The notes under the pieces were generated by a model, which saw nothing but the letters and a program-made list of their open reading frames with translations, made no database searches and was not told the origin of the DNA. Positions 17,422 to 24,962 of a DNA stretch of 58,627 nucleotides are shown here, in pieces. Position numbers and translations under genes: made by a program. Source of the stretch: Methylococcaceae bacterium (GTDB lineage Bacteria; Pseudomonadota; Gammaproteobacteria; Methylococcales; Methylomonadaceae); contig JADKAL010000010.1 of NCBI GenBank assembly GCA_016715325.1, positions 1 through 58,627 of the forward strand, given 5' to 3'. Numbering within the stretch: position 1 is the first letter of the stretch; the number at the start of each line of letters is the position of its first letter.

Positions 17422-17711
17422 CGGGTTATCCCTGGCAGGTTAGGTTGAGTGAATGAACCGGAAGGGAAATGTTCCATTGATAACGGATGATCCTGAAAGG
17501 CGGTATTCAGGTCAGCCTGTGACAAATGTCGTGTGTAACGGGCTTCGGTAAAGAGGCATAAATCAGTTAACCGGAGTTGTTTAACCAGCGCTGCCTTGTG
17601 CAGCAAATTGGCTTCCTGTCCTTGGCTGCTGGTAAAAGCATGGAGCATTAACAAGCCCAACAATACAATTCCGGACAACAAAGTCATGAAGACTAAAGAT
17701 GAATATCGCAT
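17418..17711 (-). CDS. Small membrane-anchored protein, first gene of the NosL operon
   Basis: 97 residues. One hydrophobic segment (about 6-26, LVFMTLLSGIVLLGLLMLHAF) is followed by a periplasmic part with LVKQLRLTDLCLFTEARYTRHLSQADLNTAFQDHPLSMEHFPSGSF. I do not recognise the family. One Cys, two His-containing stretches and a Met-containing one could contact metal. It is the first gene after the FNR-type promoter and overlaps the permease by 4 bp, so it is very likely a true gene and a component of the module. Confidence 0.7.
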   Translation of the reverse strand: MRYSSLVFMTLLSGIVLLGLLMLHAFTSSQGQEANLLHKAALVKQLRLTDLCLFTEARYTRHLSQADLNTAFQDHPLSMEHFPSGSFTQPNLPGITR

Positions 17712-17847
17712 TACATGTTTTCTTTAATTAATAGAACTAAGATAGGGCTGCTCAGATAAAATATTGATATGTAGCAAATGCATAAGAAAAACCGACAATA
17801 TTCGCATAAAGGGATTATTCAATTAATAATCTTTGTTTAATGAAAAA

Positions 17848-17888
17848 AGTGTATCAAGTTGCTTGAAAGCATCATTGATCTACATCAA
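17848..17888 (-). promoter_or_regulatory. FNR/DNR-type box and -10 element driving the NosL operon
   Basis: TTGATCTACATCAA at 17875-17888 is a perfect match to the FNR/ANR/DNR consensus TTGAT-N4-ATCAA. On the minus strand TACACT (17853-17848) lies 21 bp beyond it. A start site about 7 bases later would put the box centre near -41.5, the class II activator position. The first gene begins at 17711, leaving a leader of about 130 nt. A second dyad, TCAAG-TTG-CTTGA at 17854-17866, lies between box and -10. Control by low oxygen or nitric oxide is inferred from the box. Confidence 0.75.
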
Positions 17889-18222
17889 GTAAAATGTAAT
17901 TTTAAAAATGAATAATGAATCGTTGCGAGCTAGAGAAGCTGGCGGATTATCGATACTGTCTGTTAAAGGCTGAGTCGTTCGAATTGAGTCCATCGGCTTC
18001 GCTCAGGAAAGCCTTAAAGCACACCTGCCGACTTTAGGCGGAATCAAGGCGAATGGGAGTTAAGACTTCAGGGGCAGAATTTATGGCTATTAAATCGTGA
18101 GACATTACAGACTATTTAAAATCATACGCGATTGACGATAAAGGGAAATAACTCCCGCTGTCGGCTAAATCTTTTCAAGCAATAGGTTTAACAACCTGTT
18201 GAAGGACTTATTTAGAGCGAAC
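17889..18222. other. Intergenic stretch between NosL promoter and the SafE-like gene
   Basis: No gene, RNA or strong hairpin is seen in these 334 bp. The sequence is of ordinary composition, and the small frames on either strand lack coding character. Confidence 0.35.
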
Positions 18223-19755
18223 TTAATGGGAAATCAATCCGTTTAGCAATTGTTGTAATTTTTCATTAATTTCATAAAGCCATTGTTCATCTTCATGTGC
18301 AGACTTTGGGATTTCCACTGCACTCGATTGGGAATTATTCTTGTCGAAGTTTACCTTTTGAGAATCGTCATTTACGACAACGAAAGTTCCAGGGATCATT
18401 CCCATCCAGCAACTCCAAGGCACAACGCCTGTTTCCGCCGGAGTGAATTTGATCGTTTGCTCGCCGGAATGCAATTCGAATTTCAGATTGTATTGCGGAA
18501 CTACAATCGCTTTGTTGCATTCGTTAAGTTCTTTACCGTTAATGACCCAGTGCACAGGAATACCTTTGCGCAATGTGAACTTATTCGGAGAAAATCCGCT
18601 TCTTAAAACATCCATGTTAATGACTTGCAGATGCGGGTTGGAAACAGGTGCTGCCGTATGCGGGGATAACTGCTGAGATGCTCTCGCAACTATCGTGTTG
18701 AAATCGGCTCCGGTCCCAGTTACGGTCAAGCCGCGGTTCATCATGATGGCTCCAAGCGCCATGACTATATAACCCGAGGCCTTAAGTAATTTTGGCGTTA
18801 AATTAGTCGACAGCATGCTGGTTAACATACCGAAACCCATCAACAACGGTAACGTCCCCAGTCCGAAAAAGAAAAGAATACTTGCCCCGTCCAGCCAGTC
18901 GCCGGTACCCGCCGCCATGATATACATGGCCTGTAAGGGACCGCAAATAATCATTAAGCCGTTCAACAAGCCAATAATGAAAGGGTTGCTGTGCTTACGG
19001 TATTCCTTTCCAATCATACGTTTCCAAAACATAGGCGTTTTAAGTTGAAAATGCCGAAGTACTGAAAAGACTTCCAACATATGCAATCCGTATAAAATTA
19101 AAAAACCGCCCGCAGCAATGCCCACCGCGCCCTGAGTGAAAGGAGTAAAGGCAACGATGGCCCCGAATGCGCCGAATAGCGCACCGATAAGGGTATATGA
19201 AATTGTCTTGCCGATACCGTAAAGCAAGTGCGGTAGATGGGACCGATGCCCGCTTGTTGCGTTTTTTGCCGTATATCCCAGGATAAGCGGGCCGCACATG
19301 CCGACACAATGAAAGCTGGTAAGAATACCGATCAGAAACAGTAATCCGTAACTAATATCGCGCCCGAGTTTCGGCATGTCGGCGTGGTTCATAAACCAAG
19401 TATCCAGCCATAAAATTAGGGCAATGCCTAACAATGCAACGGTGACAGCGGTAATTTTTTTTAAAAAATGAAATGCGCCTTTAGTAACCGTTAGTTTGTT
19501 CGATTCGGATGCGATCGGGTCAACCGCATTAAATACAGAGTGAAGATCGGTCTCATAACCGGCATTTACGATGCTTTCAACGATCTTATTAAGGTCAGTC
19601 AAAGAGTCGTCATAGACAACGTTTGCGACATCTCCAACAAAGTCGGCATCAATTTCAATAACGCCGGGCAATAAGCCGACGGCATTTTGGATGACCGATT
19701 CGCACCCTTCGCAGTGCATACCACGAATTCGTATTATTTGTTTACGTTGCGCCAA
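18223..19755 (-). CDS. HMA - SafE/DsbD_2-like membrane - cupredoxin-like fusion protein
   Basis: 510 residues in three parts. Residues about 4-68 form a heavy-metal-associated domain with RGMHCEGCESVIQ (MxCxxC) and the ending AGYETD. A linker helix (about 92-112) leads to six or more helices (about 130-350) of the SafE/UreH-like type, with FHCVGMCGPLILGYTA and a matching LMIICGPLQAMYIMAAG, symmetric proline/Cys motifs of this DsbD-related group. Residues about 375-470 look like a cupredoxin: FSPNKFTLRKGIPVHWVING, ELNECNKAIVV, ending WSCWMGMIPGTFVVV with Cys and Met ligand candidates. The likely role is copper movement between cytoplasmic and periplasmic faces. It is transcribed alone, upstream of the NosL operon on the same strand. 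Confidence 0.82.
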   Translation of the reverse strand: MAQRKQIIRIRGMHCEGCESVIQNAVGLLPGVIEIDADFVGDVANVVYDDSLTDLNKIVESIVNAGYETDLHSVFNAVDPIASESNKLTVTKGAFHFLKKITAVTVALLGIALILWLDTWFMNHADMPKLGRDISYGLLFLIGILTSFHCVGMCGPLILGYTAKNATSGHRSHLPHLLYGIGKTISYTLIGALFGAFGAIVAFTPFTQGAVGIAAGGFLILYGLHMLEVFSVLRHFQLKTPMFWKRMIGKEYRKHSNPFIIGLLNGLMIICGPLQAMYIMAAGTGDWLDGASILFFFGLGTLPLLMGFGMLTSMLSTNLTPKLLKASGYIVMALGAIMMNRGLTVTGTGADFNTIVARASQQLSPHTAAPVSNPHLQVINMDVLRSGFSPNKFTLRKGIPVHWVINGKELNECNKAIVVPQYNLKFELHSGEQTIKFTPAETGVVPWSCWMGMIPGTFVVVNDDSQKVNFDKNNSQSSAVEIPKSAHEDEQWLYEINEKLQQLLNGLISH

Positions 19756-19960
19756 TGAAACCTCTTTGAAATAAAGATATTATCCTTTTCCGAACCTACG
19801 GTAGTAACGCAAAACAATTCGGATAAATGCTGAGACTATAACTAAATTAAACGCTGTGAAAGTTTAAAACAACACATTTTAAACAAAGATAAATAGTTCG
19901 GCGAATCGATTGAGATTGTCGATGACTTGAGAGAATTGAACTTTTAAACGGGTTGCTTAA

Positions 19961-21070
19961 TTAGGATCGACGCTCAACGTTGTAAAACAAAATTGCTTTC
20001 CATTCCGTATCTTTTCGATGTAAACGCCAGATAAAGGCATCCAAAAGATAATGCGTGGTTTGGGGGAGGGCGAGTAACGGTACTAACCATGCCAGCGTTT
20101 GCGATGAATCGATAGCCGGTAAATGTGAGAAAAAGCCGAAAAATGGCTGATGCTCCCTCCATACCAAGTTATCCCAAAGGCTTTCCTCAAAAAAGGCTAA
20201 AGCAAACAGTAAGCCGAAATAGCCGAAAATGGCTTTAACGTTGAACAGTCTGCCAATCCAGGGTTTGAGATAAGCTGTACTTGTCATGCGAGCTTGTTTG
20301 TATCCATAAACCCAGATTAGGCCGTAGTAGGGAATGCCGTGGGCGATGACGTTGGTGGCGGTAAAAATCAAATCGGTGTTGAACGCGACAATGCCGATAT
20401 ACCAGGATAAGGCTGTTCCGAAAAGCAACAGGTTACGCGGCAGATTAAAGAGGCTCATTTTTTGCCACAAAACGAATTCCTTCATCGCATAAAGCAGCAA
20501 GACAACCAAGTAAAGTCCGGCTACTAAGGTGCTAAGTAGCGTTGAATCAATTTGAATAAAATCATCGTCTACAAACCAGTTAAATGCCCGTTCGTGACAA
20601 TGCCAATAAATTACCGGATACAGCGTGGCAAGGTAAATGGCTGCTTTATCGATTTTCTTATAATAATCTGGTAAATCTCGCTCATTTCGACCATAAATCA
20701 TCATAAAGCCGTATTGCTGCCTGATGAAATGAAACAGTGCCAAATAAGCCAGTACACGCCAAAACAACAGATCTTCAATACTGTACAGTAAGCAACCGGC
20801 TATCCAGGCAACGATTGGGGTTAACGTTAATAAAGCTTGCCGATGTTGTAACTCATCGCGGACTAGATAGGTTCGGAATAAGGTGCTGTAAACATGCCCG
20901 GCGTCGATACCTACAATCAAGACGAGCCATAACCAGGATGGCATTTCCTCCATTTGGCTGATTTGGTCTGAGAATAAAACAGCAAACAGTGAAACCAAAA
21001 TAGCCGGTGCAAGAATAAAACAGCTATCGAAGCGAGCCGAAAATATCCAGGAAGAATCGCTTGAATTCAT
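19961..21070 (-). CDS. Polytopic membrane protein with conserved His positions, unknown function
   Basis: 369 residues with about nine to ten hydrophobic segments. Histidines fall at membrane boundaries in GIDAGHVYSTLFRTYLV, YLALFHFIRQQYG, TNVIAHGIPYYGLIWVYGYKQ and LPQTTHYLLDAFIW. Such a spread of His in helices can make a metal site, as in membrane di-iron hydroxylases and Brp/Blh oxygenases, but the spacing does not match a family I can name. The start overlaps the stop of the flavoprotein gene upstream (ATGA, 4 bp), so the two act together. An oxidative reaction on a lipid-like substrate is a guess. Confidence 0.72.
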   Translation of the reverse strand: MNSSDSSWIFSARFDSCFILAPAILVSLFAVLFSDQISQMEEMPSWLWLVLIVGIDAGHVYSTLFRTYLVRDELQHRQALLTLTPIVAWIAGCLLYSIEDLLFWRVLAYLALFHFIRQQYGFMMIYGRNERDLPDYYKKIDKAAIYLATLYPVIYWHCHERAFNWFVDDDFIQIDSTLLSTLVAGLYLVVLLLYAMKEFVLWQKMSLFNLPRNLLLFGTALSWYIGIVAFNTDLIFTATNVIAHGIPYYGLIWVYGYKQARMTSTAYLKPWIGRLFNVKAIFGYFGLLFALAFFEESLWDNLVWREHQPFFGFFSHLPAIDSSQTLAWLVPLLALPQTTHYLLDAFIWRLHRKDTEWKAILFYNVERRS

Positions 21071-22701
21071 AACTCGCTTTGGTAAGGAATATTCAGGTGC
21101 TTCATTAATTGCTCGGCAGCCCTTACGCCGTGGGTATAGGCTTCTTCAAAGAGTGAAATGCCGCTCATGTCCGAATGCGCTGTAAAAATCGGCGGATGTT
21201 GGGTTAAAGCTTCGCGTCGTTGGTTGCCCCAAATAAAGCCGGGCGTCGGCCTGATCATGCCATGACCCCAAAGCCAAATATCAACACGTTCAATATGCCC
21301 ATCAAGCTCGGGATGAATGCGTAGCAATTCATTTACAAAGATTGCTTGCCATACGGCATAGTCGCGTTTCAAAGCTTCTTCCCGCGCCAGTTGTGGATCA
21401 AGATGGCTTAACGGCCAGTAATACGTCAGCACGGTTGCAGTCGGTTGCATCTGGGTGATTTGGTGGGTAGCATTGACATAGCCTAACAATTCGCTATTGA
21501 ATACCACATTATCCCAACTTAACGCAGCGCCTTTGCCTGCCGGTAGTTTACTTAAGGTGATGTTAGCAATCGCCCACGGTGAATATGAAAACCCTTCGGC
21601 GGTAAGCGATGATTGTTGGGGTTTCATCAAGCGTGCAGCCACAAAGCGAGGTGTAGCAATAATGGCGGCTTTCGCGTCGATACGAATGGATTCTTGCGTT
21701 ATCGTATCGAAATAATCCACCGTTACGCCAGTTTCCTTTTCGGTAATCGAATAACACAATGCATTAGTGATTAATTGGGTTTGGATAGTTTTAGAGAGCT
21801 TATCCACCAACCAGCCGTTGCCTTCAGGCCACGTGATTACGCTGTCGGAAGCCGTATTCGCCGCTTGTCCGTTGCGGGCAGCAAAATAGTGGATGCCCGC
21901 CCAGGCCGACGTTTCGTAGATGGTTGTGCCGAAATCGTCCCGACAACAATAATTGATATACCAACGCAACGGCTCGCTAGTAAAGTGCTGGTCGTCCAGC
22001 CATTTCGCCATCGTGATTTTATCCAAGGCAAGCCATTCATCATCTTGCGAGCTGAGATCAACCGGAATAGCAAAAAGCCTGCGTCCGTCTTTGTCTTTTC
22101 GGGCTTTCAAATCGGCGATTAAGCCGAAAAAGCGTTGATATTGGTTTTTATCGTCGTTGCTGATGCCGATGGTAGGGATCAACCCGTCCTGCCAGCGCCC
22201 GAAGTGGAATAAACGCTCGTTGGGGTCGTTGCAGATAAAGTATTCGTTGTATATGGGTAATGCGTTTTTATCGAAGCTGTTGATAACGCCCAGTTCTTCG
22301 AATAGCTTGCGTACGCAACGGGATTCTTCGGTTAACAACGGCACATAATGCGCACCCCAGGGATAAGCAGAAACGGCATTTTTACCGCTACAAGCATTGC
22401 CGCCTGCATGTTTTTCCAAGTCGAGCACGACAAAATCGTTAAATCCGGCCTTGGCAAGCCGATAACCCGCAGCCAACCCTGAAATACCGCCGCCGATGAT
22501 GACAACCTCTTTTTTTAACTGTTTGGAGGGTTGCGGAAAACTGCTTGATCTGATCTTGTGGCCGATATTTGACGACGCACCGAGAATTTCGCCAGGGATG
22601 TTTTTATTACCAATGTTGAAATTTTTTGTGAGCCGATACAGCAAAAAGGTCAATAGCGAAGTTAATCCTCCTGACAATAATTTTCTTCTCGATAGCTTCA
22701 T
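21067..22701 (-). CDS. Tat-exported FAD-dependent oxidoreductase (amine-oxidase/desaturase fold)
   Basis: 544 residues. The N-terminus MKLSRRKLLSGG followed by a hydrophobic run is a twin-arginine signal. The FAD Rossmann motif lies at about 66-101: VVIIGGGISGLAAGYRLAKAG, then VVLDLEKHAGG. PWGAHYVPLLTEES after it is typical of flavin amine-oxidase/phytoene-desaturase-like folds. The C-terminal FAD region, with IFTAHSDMSGISLFEEAYTHGVRAAEQLM, is complete. The cofactor would be loaded before Tat export to the periplasm. The partner is the membrane protein gene downstream with a 4-bp overlap. The substrate is unknown. Confidence 0.82.
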   Translation of the reverse strand: MKLSRRKLLSGGLTSLLTFLLYRLTKNFNIGNKNIPGEILGASSNIGHKIRSSSFPQPSKQLKKEVVIIGGGISGLAAGYRLAKAGFNDFVVLDLEKHAGGNACSGKNAVSAYPWGAHYVPLLTEESRCVRKLFEELGVINSFDKNALPIYNEYFICNDPNERLFHFGRWQDGLIPTIGISNDDKNQYQRFFGLIADLKARKDKDGRRLFAIPVDLSSQDDEWLALDKITMAKWLDDQHFTSEPLRWYINYCCRDDFGTTIYETSAWAGIHYFAARNGQAANTASDSVITWPEGNGWLVDKLSKTIQTQLITNALCYSITEKETGVTVDYFDTITQESIRIDAKAAIIATPRFVAARLMKPQQSSLTAEGFSYSPWAIANITLSKLPAGKGAALSWDNVVFNSELLGYVNATHQITQMQPTATVLTYYWPLSHLDPQLAREEALKRDYAVWQAIFVNELLRIHPELDGHIERVDIWLWGHGMIRPTPGFIWGNQRREALTQHPPIFTAHSDMSGISLFEEAYTHGVRAAEQLMKHLNIPYQSEL

Positions 22702-22857
22702 CGGTTGTTGTTTATTAAATTAATATATTCAATGATCTATAAAATCTCGATAATCTAAAGTAGAACGCATCTTATATGCTTCCTCAGACTATCTTTAGGT
22801 GGTTTTACCAAATTATTGACTATTTATAATCACCACGTACGGCGGCTAAAATGCCTT

Positions 22858-22948
22858 GTTTAGGGCGGATTAGCCGTGCAACGCGATTGGGTTTTGGTTT
22901 GCCACGTTTGCTTGGGCGCGGCGTAATCCGCTTTACGCTGCCCTAAAC
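22858..22948. repeat. REP-like palindromic element
   Basis: GTTTAGGGCGGATTA (from 22858) and its inverted counterpart (TAATCCG...GCCCTAAAC, to 22948) bound a 91-bp structure with further internal complementarity (GGATTAGCCG / CGGCGTAATCC). The GGGCGGATTA...TAATCCGC pattern is that of common bacterial REP-type repeats. A T-run follows at about 22955, so it may also end transcription. The rest of the 485-bp gap (22702-23186) shows no gene. Confidence 0.6.
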
Positions 22949-23186
22949 GGTTGGTTTTTTTGGGTGACTGCATGGAAATTGTACATTCTTTGGTATTGCG
23001 GTCTAATCACATTGATTCGAAATTATTTTGTTGTTTCACAAAGCGAAAACCAACTCGTAATTCATCAATCTCTTTAATCATAGATTCAACTTTGAAGTGC
23101 AACATTAAATCAACGGGGTAGAAATAGCCGCTTACGGTTTTAACTACGGGTCTAAAGTAAAACTCTTCGAAATCGAGCGGTAAATA

Positions 23187-24953
23187 CTACTGGCTGTTGA
23201 AATTGAGGCGGACGGAAGTGCTAAAGAATTTTTCCACTTGGTCGGAAGTCATTGGTTTAGCCAATAAAAAGCCTTGAACCTGGTCGCAGCCGAGGGTCTT
23301 TAAGAAGTTCAATTGCCGGACCGTTTCAACACCTTCGGCAATGGTTTTCATGTCGAGACCTTTACCCATTGCGATCACAGCGGCGACAATGGCAGCATTC
23401 GCCGAATCCGTTTCGATATCTTGAATGAAGTTTTTGTCGATTTTCAAGGTTGAAATGGGGAATTTCTTCAAACGGCTTAAGCTTGAATAGCCGGTTCCAA
23501 AATCGTCGATCGACAGAGAGACACCCATTTGCTTTAGCGAAACCAGCATATCCAGTATATCTACCTCATCGGCTTCTAAGGCGCTTTCGGTCAACTCGAG
23601 ATCTAACCTTTCCGGCGGTAAGCCGACTTCATGGAGAATGGCCTGCACGATGGCGGGAAAATCCTTTTTGATAAATTGCAAGGTAGATACGTTGACTGAG
23701 ATTCGCGCTACGGGCAAGCCTTTGTCAAGCCAAGTTTTTGCTTGTTTGGCAGCTGTTTTTAGCACCCACTCTCCTATGCTTAGGATCAGTCCGCTTTTTT
23801 CCGCTAGGGTGATGAATTCGGAAGGTGGCATTTGCCCTAATTCTTGGCTATGCCAGCGTAACAGTGCTTCCACTCCGATACAATCACCGCTGCGGACGGC
23901 AAATTGCGGTTGGTAATGCAATTCCATTTCTTCGCGTTCCAGAGCCTTTCGTAAATAGGTTTCCATCGTCAATCGGCGATTGGCGATTTCGGTCATGGTT
24001 TTGGAAAAGTAACGGAAACCGTCGCCGCCGGTGCGTTTGGTGTGATACATCGCCAAATCTGCGTTTTGGAGCAGACCTTCCGCCGTCGTACTGTCGTCGG
24101 GGTAAGTTGAGATACCGATACTGACACTGGCGTATACTTCGTGATTGTCGAAGATATAAGGCTTAGATAAAATTTGTCGTATTCTTTCTGCGACCAACGC
24201 CGCGTCTTCGTTACGGGTAATGGGGGACAGCAGGATGGTGAATTCGTCGCCACCGAGTCTGGCGATGGCGCTGCCGCCATCGGTTTTGCCGCTCCAGGCG
24301 ATGGCATCGGTAATTCTCAATGAATGCCTTAGCCTATCGCCGATTTCCTTGAGAAATTGATCGCCGACGTGGTGTCCTAGACTATCGTTGATCCGCTTCA
24401 AGCCATCCATGTCCAAATACATCAGACCGAGTTTAAGATTGAGCCTTTCGGCCAAAGCGATCGTCATTTGCAAGTGTTCACGGAAAAATTGCCGGTTAGG
24501 CAACCCCGTCAGGTTGTCGAAATACGCGATACGATGCAGTCGTCGTTCGCTCTCAAACAGTTGTTTGGTGGTGTCGCTGGACCGCAGCATATATTGCAAG
24601 CGATAGCCCAAGAGCGGGAAATTGAGCGGCTTAGCGATGAAGTCCGTGGCTCCTGCCGTGTACGAATTTCTTAAGGATTCCATATCGTCTTTGACGGTCA
24701 TCATCATGATCGGCAAGCAACGGCTTTCAGGAAGTTCCCGTAAAGCCCGGCAGGTTTCAAAGCCGTTCATACCATTGGGCATCACCACGTCCAACAGGAT
24801 GGCGTCCGCGCCTTGTTCCTTGTACAAGTTGATCCCGGCTTCCCCGCTGGTCACGGTGGTTGCTGTCATCCCAAGACTTTCGATGGTTTTGGCGACCAAC
24901 AAACTCATGAGGGGGTCGTCATCTATTATTAGAATCCGGGTATTCGTCGCCAT
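23187..24953 (-). CDS. Response regulator with GGDEF and EAL domains
   Basis: 588 residues. The receiver domain (about 5-125) has IDDDP, the phospho-acceptor in AILLDVVMPNG and the Lys in FIAKPLNF. The GGDEF domain (about 145-320) has an intact RLGGDEFTILL. The EAL domain (about 335-585) has GVEALLRW, ELTESALE and DDFGTGYSSL, all needed for phosphodiesterase activity. It could make or break cyclic di-GMP. The gene lies 9 bp after the hybrid kinase, whose HPt domain is the likely phosphodonor. Both probably form one pathway controlling attachment or biofilm. Confidence 0.92.
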   Translation of the reverse strand: MATNTRILIIDDDPLMSLLVAKTIESLGMTATTVTSGEAGINLYKEQGADAILLDVVMPNGMNGFETCRALRELPESRCLPIMMMTVKDDMESLRNSYTAGATDFIAKPLNFPLLGYRLQYMLRSSDTTKQLFESERRLHRIAYFDNLTGLPNRQFFREHLQMTIALAERLNLKLGLMYLDMDGLKRINDSLGHHVGDQFLKEIGDRLRHSLRITDAIAWSGKTDGGSAIARLGGDEFTILLSPITRNEDAALVAERIRQILSKPYIFDNHEVYASVSIGISTYPDDSTTAEGLLQNADLAMYHTKRTGGDGFRYFSKTMTEIANRRLTMETYLRKALEREEMELHYQPQFAVRSGDCIGVEALLRWHSQELGQMPPSEFITLAEKSGLILSIGEWVLKTAAKQAKTWLDKGLPVARISVNVSTLQFIKKDFPAIVQAILHEVGLPPERLDLELTESALEADEVDILDMLVSLKQMGVSLSIDDFGTGYSSLSRLKKFPISTLKIDKNFIQDIETDSANAAIVAAVIAMGKGLDMKTIAEGVETVRQLNFLKTLGCDQVQGFLLAKPMTSDQVEKFFSTSVRLNFNSQ

Positions 24954-24962
24954 TGTTTATTG

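Noticed and set aside
12045..17711. A classical nitrous oxide reductase (nos) operon
   Set aside because: NosL-like proteins are present but nosZ, nosR, nosD, nosF and nosY are not seen; the ABC pair is of LolD/FtsX type, not NosFY.
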